DNA of 64,000 nucleotides from Maratus speciosus (lineage: Eukaryota; Arthropoda; Arachnida; Araneae; Salticidae): positions 444,789,502-444,853,501 of the forward strand of contig OZ010794.1 in NCBI GenBank assembly GCA_963932465.1. The letters run 5' to 3'. The first letter of the stretch is position 1. Every line of letters begins with the position of its first letter. This document shows, piece by piece, positions 56,175 to 64,000 of the stretch. The notes below the pieces were generated by a model that did not search any database, was not told where the DNA came from, and saw only the letters and a program-made list of their open reading frames with translations. Position numbers and translations under genes: made by a program.

Positions 56175-56870
56175 TTATTGACTAAAGATTGATTTAGTAT
56201 TCTGACTAAATTGTTCTAAAATTTCTTCCGTTGTACGTGAAACACCATTTTTTACATTTATTCCTATTGCTTCTAATTCCCACAAATCTTTAGTTCTTTC
56301 GTAATTCGGTTCATCATCAGCGACCGTTAAATGGCTAACATGAATTTCTTTAGAATTCGATTCCCTTTCCTTACCCTGAATTACATGCCCAAATAAGCTA
56401 TTTGTCGCCACCAACCTATTACTGAATCTTATATTTGTTTCACTTAAAATTTCCCAAATATAATCCGCGCCTATCAAAATATGCACTTCTGTCGTATTAC
56501 CAAGGTCAGCCAATTCAATTTCTCTTTCAAATGCAACATGCGGTATCCAACTCGAAGGCGCCTCTATGTCTCCGCATGTAATAGAATTTATGACGACTGC
56601 TTTTATTTTCTTTTTTTGATTAGGATTAATTCTACTTCGCAATACTATTTCTACGATATCGTACATTTGTTTTCAGACTGTTTATTTCCAAATGGATAAA
56701 TTATAAGAGATTCTCTTTTAATGATTTTCAAATTCAATAAATCAGCTATTTCCTTCTGAATGATTTCCTGGTTGCTCCCCCGTCAAGTAAACGTCTAATT
56801 AACTTTCTCTCATTTGACCTTGATTCAACTAAAACAGATAATGTTTGCAAAAAGACGGAATTCGAATTTC
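56175..56870 (-). pseudogene. BEL/Pao protease region (DUF1758-like)
   Basis: The 163-residue frame 56666-56175 includes VHILIGADYIWEIL and VATNSLFGHVIQG, hallmark blocks of the BEL/Pao aspartic protease (DUF1758). Upstream in another frame (about 56870-56770) the protease start is read with RRLLDGG where the active site LLDSG is usual; the Ser is lost. A run of T near 56660 and an indel separate the parts. Confidence 0.8.
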
Positions 56871-56879
56871 TATTCATTA

Positions 56880-57583
56880 TTTTTTTTTTCTTTACAAAAC
56901 AGACTATTTTCTGTTAGTGAATCGTCACGTTTATCATTAGAAGATGAGGCATTTAAGTTTTGAGACTCACCAGATTAACACATTATGAGGTAATTTACAA
57001 ATTCGACGTACATTGTTTTTTTTTCCAACAATTTTTAATTAAGTGGCGTCAAGTAAGGCAGGAAAAGCAGCGTCCTTGTGTCATTAAGGCTCGCTTTCTG
57101 TCAGTGACATTTAAATGGCAATTTTAACTCGAATGGGATTTATCCGAGCAAAATATACATTTATTTCCTGCATTTGCGAGGAGGGTAGAAGTTGTGGCCT
57201 TATATTTTTCGGCTGATTATAATTCCTGGGTTTATTGAAATTAGTAGGATTGTAAGGATTATTACTAGCTTGCTTTAGCTTTAAATTTTCCGAACCACTA
57301 CTCTGTTGATTTGATAGCAAAAGTGATGTTTTACGACAATGAATATCTTTTCTCAAAAATTCCATCAGATCACTTGTATCAAAAAGATCTTCGGATTTCC
57401 GTTGTCGATTATATTGCAAATTTATTTCATCGGGAATTTTTTGCAGTATTACTGGGCAAAGTAAATTACTATACGTTCCTGCGGCTACCCCTAGCGATTG
57501 TAGTGATCTAACTTTTGTATCTCAATAGCGTTGTACATTTTCCTGAGCGCTTTTATATTAGAAATCGCTTTAACAGGTTCAAT
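56880..57583 (-). pseudogene. BEL/Pao gag C-terminal part (broken)
   Basis: Fragments of gag follow: a 102-residue frame at 57419-57111 with LLLSNQQSSGSENLKL and an Asn/Pro-rich linker. The expected zinc knuckle downstream is not readable as an intact C-x2-C-x4-H-x4-C motif. Several stops and shifts occur and the sequence 56880-57100 is not assigned to a domain. Confidence 0.65.
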
Positions 57584-58252
57584 CTATAATAGTTTGTTCA
57601 TATGCGAGCTAATAATCAGGTCTGAACGACCAAACCGGGTTTTGAGTAAATCTATTGATGAATCGTAGTTTTCATTAGTTAAAGCGAATTCCGACACTGC
57701 TGACAGAGCAGTTCCTTTCCAATAAGTTTTAATGTACGCAAATTTCTCTATCTTACTTAGTAAGTACGTTATTGTCATGAATCGCTACTTCAAATGAATT
57801 CCAAAAATCTAACCACTCACTACAATCGCCATTAAATACGGATATATTTAATCGGGGTAATTTAAGAGTTTGATTTTCATTTCGAACAGACAGCCTTTCA
57901 TCATGGCGGCTAGTTTCGGTTCGCCTTTCGGAATGGAGTTCTTTCTCCAAAGGTTTTAAGCATCTAATTTCGTTTTAAAGGTTATGCCAGTTTCGCGATA
58001 TTTATCGCTGGCTGTTCTTTCTTTTTTGAGATCTTTGGTATCAATTTCGATTTCAACCGAATTATCTAATTCTTTTAGCTCTTTAAGCTTTTCATCTAAC
58101 TGGTTTTTTAAATCATAAAGTTCTTCGTTTTTATTTTCAACTAAGTAATTTTCATCGACCGGATTTTGTATCGTATTCTCTACCTTTGTGGTTAATTTTG
58201 TAAATAATTCCCTGACAGTGGATCGTTTAGCCTTTACCTTTTCTATATCCAT
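57584..58252 (-). pseudogene. BEL/Pao gag N-terminal part (DUF1759-like)
   Basis: Three adjoining frames make up the gag start. 58252-57956 opens at the first ATG after the primer-binding site and is a Lys/Glu-rich coiled-coil-like segment. 57950-57753 has LPRLNISVFNGDCSEWLDFW, the classic DUF1759 block. 57778-57584 has FAYIKTYWKGTALSAVSEFA and DLLKTRFGRSDLIISSHMNK. A stop near 57955 and a frameshift near 57778 separate them. Confidence 0.85.
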
Positions 58253-58355
58253 AATTCAAATATTTACAATTTTCCCAAATCAAAATCAAATAATTAAAGG
58301 GACCTACCTCAATCGAATCGCTCTGACATCAGAAAATGTTCCAAGGTTGCTAGTA

Positions 58356-58374
58356 TCACATCTTGGCGTCACCA
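58356..58374 (-). promoter_or_regulatory. Primer-binding site
   Basis: Immediately inside the 5' LTR the minus strand reads TGGTGACGCCAAGATGTGA. TGG at this position complements the CCA end of a tRNA primer. The tRNA is not identified. Confidence 0.7.
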
Positions 58375-58684
58375 TGAAATAACCGTGGCATCATTCGATC
58401 AGAATTTAATTATTTCGAAAATCACTCAACTGATTGAAGAAGGTCCTCTTCTGTACTTTTTAACAGTTTATTATCACAAACACACAGTACACTAAAACAC
58501 CACACAAACTCATTTATAAATAATATATACGCTTGGTATTTTTGCCGGATCATTTAATTAAAACAAGAGCACCTCAGCTTCCGCTGGAATCCAACTACGT
58601 TCTAAATGTTTTTTCCCTCGAGACGGGACGATGAGACCGAAATCCCTATAAGGATTTTTCCCTTTTCCCCAATGAGTTGCAACA
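58375..58684 (-). repeat. BEL/Pao 5' LTR, 310 bp
   Basis: It matches the 3' LTR at 52373-52682 and has the same TG...CA ends. It is followed on its outer side by the target duplication GTTGA at 58685-58689. Confidence 0.97.
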
Positions 58685-58689
58685 GTTGA

Positions 58690-59165
58690 CTAACTAAAGC
58701 AGGGAAAGAAAATTGATTGTCTTTATAGCAAGCGCAGTAAAAATTTATTTCATACAAATGCTCATATTTCATCAAATATTGAATATATGTATATTTTAAT
58801 TGCAGCATTTGTTTATACTGCACGTTGTTAATTCTACAGAAAAAGGCGTTAAATTTCTTTGAAATTCCTGCTTACTATAAACAAAAAAAACATGCGCATA
58901 AACATTTTTATTTTTATTTTTAAAGAAAATTTATTATCTCCGTGGATATGCGTGCAACACACAAATCTTGTATAAAACAAATATAGTCTGCTACAGTTAC
59001 AGATCATTTCAAGCATTTTATTTTACAGGGTGATCGCAAATATAACTTTTTTAACTTCAATTTGTTGTTGGTCCCTTAACGACCCCCGTAACTAAACAGT
59101 CAAACATACTGTTTTCGTTCCTGAAGTTCCAAGAATTCTTGAACTACTTATCTTGATATTCAACA
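58690..59165. other. Noncoding flank with an inverted repeat partner
   Basis: No gene is seen. At 58985-59095 sequence including ATTTTACAGGGTGATCGCAA and CAATTTGTTGTTGGTCCC is the inverted match of 50663-50755. The CAGGGTGATCGCAA portion looks like a mariner-type end. Confidence 0.5.
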
Positions 59166-59169
59166 AAAC

Positions 59170-60320
59170 GCCTAACATCAAAAGATATTTTTAATCAAAT
59201 GTACTGTCATTTTTCCCAAACTAAATGGATTTGAATTATTCATGCATCAATGTAAAATTACATCCTAGGAGACGATACTGTTGAGATTGACTAAAGATTT
59301 CTTTAGAAAATTTAGTTGTTGAAATTTAAGTATAATGTACTTAAATTTCCTTTCAGGTATCTGCTATTTCTGGAACGCTTTATTTATGTACAATATTGAA
59401 TAGATATACTTTTTTTTAGTTCAGTTATAATAGAGAATGATGAAAAAACATAAAATCTTAGCAATATCTTCATAACATTTTCAAAAAAGATTTTATTTTG
59501 CCCTTTTTTTTAGCAAAATTGCATGCTTACGCCAGACTGTGTACACTCAATTCAACAAAATACGTATGTTTCAACTTCCTTTGTACTACATACTACTATT
59601 ACACTTACCTGTGCACTGGAACAGGACTTTTACAATATCTTCAAAATTAACTAAAATTTTTCACAATACGTCACAAAATACATATTTTTTATTAAAAATT
59701 ACCATTTTTTTATATGAGAGTACCTATCAAATAACTACACTATCACATAGAACTTAGATTCTAGATTGGAAGCTTTTGAATAATATGGAAAGAATTCTGA
59801 CAAATTTTCACTGAAATATATTTAAAATATTTTACCTATTGAAGTTTATTGTACACGGAAATAACGGAAAGGTGGATTTTCCAGCAATCGCATTTAAAGA
59901 TTTCTTATCTGTATTATTTTTTATCTATGAAATTAATCTAGAAGTTCTTAATCAGAGTTAATTAGTGTTTTTATGTAAAAAACGTAAAAAAAAATTATCC
60001 ATGAAAACTTTGTTTATATTTCTCCGGATCTTTCTGCTCAATTCGGGTATTTGACACATTACTTCCTGCTTATTAAATTGGAAATAACTCCTCTTCTTGT
60101 AATCGTAGACATAAAATTAAAACATATTTGGAATCGAAAAAATTGTTCCTTCAAATAGAACGATAAATAAATTTTTGACAATTTTCATCAAAACAGCCAT
60201 TTTAATGTAGGCATATACCCTAATCTACAAATTGTCATTTTATAGTAGCAATGTAATTCTATACAATTTATGTAAAATACTCTCTTTATAACTGAAATAA
60301 GGAAGAAAACTCCTCCGTAC
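59170..60320 (+). repeat. Tandem repeat family H, array 3 (diverged)
   Basis: Scattered matches such as AAAGATTTCTTTAGAAAATT, TTAAATTTCCTTTCA and ACAATTTATGTAAAATAC show one to three strongly diverged units. It leads into the repeat S start (GTAGATTATGAAACACTTTC). Confidence 0.5.
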
Positions 60321-60353
60321 ATCGTAGATTATGAAACACTTTCCAACACACTT

Positions 60354-61055
60354 TAAAAATTTGCAGCATTCTGTCCAGTTATTTGACCGTTTTTATCGAA
60401 AACGGTTACACAACCGTAATTTAACCCTTAAATGCCTGATTTTTCAAAAATCATTGTAATAATGTTTTTCGGCTTTCATTTTTTAAATAAATCATGGGAA
60501 AAATACTTTAAAAAATCCTATTTTGCTTTAAGTATGTTTTACGGCTAAAAAACAGTTTGTTACTAATCGGCAATACTGGTCTTTAATTGACAAAATAATT
60601 TTCCTTGATTCTATAATATTAAACACACGATAATTTTAGGAACTATAATAAGAAATAAATTTTACTTGCTCACTGCAGAACAAAATAGGGTATTTCGTAA
60701 GCTTCGGAACAAAACAAAAAGAACATGTAGCAACAATTAAAAAAATAAGTCTATCTTTATTCTTAAACAGCACAAGTGTTGCCATCTACATGTTGAAAAT
60801 AAATTTAATAATATTTTCAGAATGTATTTTATTGGCAACATTAGGCATTATAGCTTCAATATTATTCTAATAGTATTTTAGAAGCCTAAATTGGGTATGT
60901 TGCCTAAAATCAATACCAGGCATTTAAGGGTTAACATTATTCTGACCATATTATTGGCCAATTTATGGTCAGAATATAGTTAAATTACGGTTATGAAACC
61001 ATTTTTTCAAAAAACGGTCGAATGACTGGGCAGAATGCTGCAAATTTTTAACAGT
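60354..61055. mobile_element. Outer MITE, about 700 bp, hosting a nested MITE
   Basis: The left end TTAAAAATTTGCAGCATTCT and the right end, reverse complemented, TTAAAAATTTGCAGCATTCT match over the first 20 bp and remain similar for about 70 bp (CAGTTATTTGACCGTTTTT versus CAGTCATTCGACCGTTTTTT, then ACCGTAATTTAA). A CACTGT-like sequence borders the right end. It is inserted in repeat S (TTCCAACACAC... resumes as ACATTCAGAATA). Confidence 0.75.
60425..60930. mobile_element. TTAA-flanked MITE, family D, 506 bp (nested)
   Basis: TTAA at 60421-60424 and 60931-60934 flank a perfect 14-bp inverted repeat CCCTTAAATGCCTG. It interrupts the outer MITE just after its left ACCGTAATTTAA. No coding frame is seen. 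Body sequence is unrelated to families A, B, C and E. Confidence 0.85.
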
Positions 61056-61063
61056 GCACATTC

Positions 61064-61890
61064 AGAATACTATAACAAAACTTCACAGTTTACTAAAGTG
61101 AAAGATATGTCTAAATTAAAAATTTGAAGAAAGGAATAACGCGTTTGAAAACCCTATTTCTGCTATTACATTGAATAGCTGTCAAAATATACGATATTTT
61201 TGTACAGCCCTGTATATTATCTACAGATATGTATGCATACTACATACTACACTAAAAGATAGTTCAGTTAAACGCATAATACAGTTGAAAATTCCCACTC
61301 AGCAATTTCCGCCAATAAACGAATGTTGTTGAAAACAATGTTGCGATCCTGTATATCTATAAAATTCATACATACTAAGTTATATTTAAAAAACAGTTAA
61401 ATTTAAAAACACATACCATATCTGAAAACGCACTTCGAGCAACTATTGTTCGTAGGCTTCAACAGCTCAATTCTTGCTTACTTTATTCTATAGCCAAATT
61501 CTTTCGTGTGTCCCTGTGAATAAACGATAAGTTCTATGCACACCCTATTCTATAGTAAGAACCTTGTTGTATATTTAAGTTATGTATATCAATTTCAGTA
61601 TGTTTAAAATATTGTAATATCATTAAAATACACGGCAAAGGATTTTTCTCCAAAAACCATAATATAACGGGATACTTTTGAGCGGCCTTGTAAATGAACC
61701 AAAAAGGCTACACACTTCATTTTCAATACCAAACATTCTATAGTAAATCCCAATAATATATCTTCATTTCATGACGATCGGATTGTATTTACTCGCGTTA
61801 GACCACGGACAGACAGATGGACAGACAAACCGAATTCATAAACACTTTTCAAATATGCTGGGAAGTTTTAAAAAGAAGTTACAAATAAGT
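61064..61890 (+). repeat. Dispersed repeat S, copy 3
   Basis: Contains, in order, ACATTCAGAATACTATAACA, TGTACAGCCCTGTATATTAT, GTCCCTGTGAATAAACGATA, GTAATATCATTAAAATACAC and GGACAGACAAACCGAATTCA with AAACACTTTTCAA. It runs directly into family H units, so repeat S and family H may be parts of one longer composite repeat. Confidence 0.65.
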
Positions 61891-62580
61891 TTGTTTTAAC
61901 TTTATAATTTGCAGCTATGAAAAGGGCAAAATTTTAGAACGCAACATTTATTCTCAAAGGAAATATATTTCTGAGTTGAAAATTCCATCTTACGAGTGAT
62001 TTAATTTCCTTCTATTTATGATGAATAAAAGTGTCTTTAGGAAAAAACTGTACATTTACATACATTTTAAAATATAACGTAAAATGTACAAAAAACATAC
62101 ATTTTAAAATATTACTTAGTAAATTTATTTTAATACTTAAATTGTCCTTTTATTGCACGAATGTATGTTTATTCAATTTGTGTAAAATACCCTTTTATAA
62201 CTTGAATGAAAACGATTACAAATTAATTAGTTGCAATTATGATTTGAATAAAATTTCTATGATCCAACAACTCTTTTACCAAAGGAAATAAATTTCTAAG
62301 TGAAAATTTTTATTTTACTATTTAAATTTAATTTGATTCTGATGAGAATGAATAAAATTTTCCATAAAAATTTAAGTTCCAAAATTTTTAATTTTGAATA
62401 TGATGCAACTGATTTTTCTTTAATGAGTAAAGTGTAATTTTAACATAGGGATCTAGTTATGCACAATTTACTTAAAATGTTCATTTATAAGTTAAAAGAA
62501 AACTGGCACCAAATTTATTACTCTTAATTATGATGTTTAGGATGTACTACATTTGTCTTTCAAAGGAAATATAAAGGGCT
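61890..62580 (+). repeat. Tandem repeat family H, array 4
   Basis: About two units: AAAGTGTCTTTAGGAAAAAA, TTGTGTAAAATACCCTTTTA, GATTACAAATTAATTAGTTG, CAAAGGAAATAAATTTC, GATGAGAATGAATAAAA, GAATATGATGCAACTGATTT and ATTATGATGTTTAGGATG. Spacing is near 310 bp. There is no coding frame. Confidence 0.7.
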
Positions 62581-62756
62581 TAAACAAACTACTAGTTTGA
62601 AGATATTCAAGATTTAAGATTATTAAAAGAAAGCTACAAACCTAAACTAAATCTGCGAGGCTATGTTAAGATATTAAAGTCTGAATATAAGACTCATTAT
62701 TTTAAAATAAGCGTTCGTTTTGAAATAACCGTTGTTAATTAATAATAACAGTTTTT

Positions 62757-62761
<5 letters not shown>

Positions 62762-62788
<27 letters not shown>
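62762..62788. repeat. Poly(A) tract, 27 nt
   Basis: A pure A run. No retrotransposed body was identified beside it. Confidence 0.9.
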
Positions 62789-62793
<5 letters not shown>

Positions 62794-63204
62794 ATTTACA
62801 TCTATTCTGAGAAAACATATTCTGGCTACAATAATTAATAATTAAATTTTGTTTCTTATTCTATAATATATATCTAATATGTGATGCTATATAACTATTT
62901 AATATCCAATAATAAACAGGTTGATTATAATTAATACCCAATAATATACAGGGTGATTATAATTAAAGTTACACTTTCAAAAGGCTGTAAAAAAAGAACC
63001 ACTGTCCAGAATGAGCTGCTATTTCATCTGAGTATACGTGAAGCAATGAGAATTTGTTCTACGAAAGAAAAATATGTTCAAAAGTTGGCCGATAGATAAT
63101 AGACCATTTTATGACGCTGTACTTGTCATAAAATGGTATTTAAAAGACGTGACATGATGTTGTGACACTCTTTTTTCAAAGCCTATTCACCACACCAAGG
63201 TGGT

Positions 63205-63455
63205 GCCACAGCGGATAGGAAAAATCGGTTTTTAACTGTCCCTAGGCCAAACACGAAATCGGTTTTAATTGTCCATCGGCCAAAAATCGTAGAAAAAGCA
63301 AAAATGAAATCGGTTTTTAACTGTCCCTAAGCCAAAAACCTTAGAAAAACCAAAAACGAAATCGGTTTTTAATTGCCATTAGGCCAAAAACAGTAGAAAA
63401 AGCAAAAATGAAATCGGTTTTTCTCTAGGCCAAAAACCGTAGAAAAAACAAAAAC
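63205..63455 (+). repeat. Minisatellite, about 53-bp unit, about five copies
   Basis: The unit is close to GAAATCGGTTTTTAACTGTC, CCTAGGCCAAAAACCGTAG, AAAAAGCAAAAAC. Copies differ by substitutions and small deletions. It lies in the noncoding part of the mariner element. Confidence 0.85.
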
Positions 63456-63469
63456 TGATGAAACCATCA

Positions 63470-64000
63470 AGAAAAGAAGTTGGCTACGGCTACGACTTGC
63501 TCCAAAAATTTTCAATATGCTGCCCACCATTTTCTCCTACGAGCTGAAAGCGCAAACCAGCATATTCCACAATAGATCGGAGTGTCCCTGGTGTCATATT
63601 GTGAACATGTTTCGTAATGCGTGTCTTCAATTCACCTGAGTTCGCAATTGGACACTCTAATAAAACATGTTTTAGGTAATTCCGCAGCCAGAGATCTTAA
63701 GGGTTCAAGTCAGGTGATCGTGGAGGCCAGACTGTTGGGAAATGGCGACTGATTATTCTGTCATTTCCAAAATGCAGATTGAACAGCTGCTTCACTGTGT
63801 TGCAATGTGGGGAGGAGCTCCATCTTGCATAAAAATTGTGCTATCCACACATCTGCGCTATTGCAGTGATGGCATGAGCTGTTCGAGGAAAACTGATTTA
63901 CAACGTGTCCCATTGACTGTACGGGTGACAGACCCGAAGGACCAATCTCCTCGGAAAAGAAAAGGCCACAATAAATGTTCCCTAAAACCCGCACCACATA
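63470..64000 (-). pseudogene. IS630/mariner DDE transposase fragment
   Basis: Across three frames the minus strand shows RTVNGTRCKSVFLEQLM, then DSTIFMQDGAPPHIATQ (the second-Asp QDGAPPH motif), then, after frameshift and stops, sequence corresponding to the region around SPDLxPxDFWLWGYLK and the end IVEHVVWRF-like, read here as LLWNMLVCAFSS. Several in-frame stops make it a pseudogene. The N-terminal part lies beyond the window. It is a different lineage from the one at 51335-51668. Confidence 0.75.

Larger units (their letters stand above)
52373..58684 (-). mobile_element. BEL/Pao LTR retrotransposon, 6.3 kb, degenerate
   Basis: Both LTRs, a 5-bp target duplication (GTTGA at 52368-52372 and 58685-58689), a primer-binding site, a polypurine tract and the order gag, protease, reverse transcriptase, RNase H, integrase are all visible on the minus strand. 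The domain order and integrase-DUF5641 end identify BEL/Pao. The coding region is broken by several frameshifts and stops. The two LTRs differ at about 12 of 310 positions by hand count, so the insertion is not recent. Confidence 0.97.
62949..64000 (-). mobile_element. IS630/mariner-type element, cut by the window edge
   Basis: The left end CAGGGTGATTATAATTAAAG follows TA (62947-62948), a mariner-type terminus. The gene runs on the minus strand at 63470-64000 and continues past the window. A minisatellite lies between end and gene. A 31-bp tandem copy of the terminus with its flank (CAATAATAAACAGGTTGATT, start near 62907) precedes the true end. Confidence 0.75.

Overview
This window is strongly AT-rich eukaryotic DNA without a convincing host protein-coding gene. 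Its content is almost entirely transposable-element (TE) and satellite-like sequence: one near-complete BEL/Pao LTR retrotransposon, several mariner/IS630-type and Tigger/pogo-type DNA transposon remnants, hAT-like and TTAA-flanked MITEs, a tRNA-derived SINE, a probable solo LTR and many tandem repeats. BEL/Pao elements, degenerate mariners and abundant short nonautonomous elements point to an arthropod. The style of the BEL/Pao polyprotein and repeats would fit an arachnid such as a spider, but that is inference, not proof.

Layout. 1-9 kb: a broken mariner (1903-3357), a 74-nt tRNA-like sequence with intact pol III boxes (5092-5165), and three copies plus a fragment of a TTAA-flanked MITE family (5.9-8.8 kb), one nested in a larger element. 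9-17 kb: two large elements whose ends start with GGGG-rich blocks (9559-11172; 13747-16259), the second holding a decayed pogo-like transposase tail, plus three copies of a shared repeat. 17-31 kb: minisatellites (19.2-19.5, 20.0-20.9, 29.6-30.5 kb), two more TTAA MITEs, a GC-rich block at 21.8-22.5 kb, and a tandem duplication at 23.3-25.7 kb next to a perfect 17-bp-stem hairpin. 31-41 kb: a hAT MITE with an 8-bp target duplication, a 1.1-kb near-perfect palindrome, and arrays of a ~308-bp tandem repeat interrupted by a second BEL/Pao fragment. 41-50 kb: a SINE with a 14-bp target duplication, a solo LTR, two internally deleted Tigger elements in copies of one repeat, a higher-order tandem array (45.95-47.88 kb), a 751-bp TTAA MITE and a second pogo-like tail. 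50-64 kb: a small mariner, a fold-back MITE, the 6.3-kb BEL/Pao element (52373-58684, minus strand, 5-bp duplication GTTGA), a MITE nested in another MITE, more 308-bp repeats, and a mariner running off the right edge.

No transposase or polyprotein appears intact. The BEL/Pao integrase keeps its zinc ligands and DDE residues, but reverse transcriptase has YVND where YVDD is expected, and several stops and frameshifts break the reading frame. The nonautonomous elements (TTAA MITEs, hAT MITE, fold-backs, SINE) would depend on enzymes encoded elsewhere. All coordinates and repeat boundaries were read by eye; copy numbers and identities are hand estimates.
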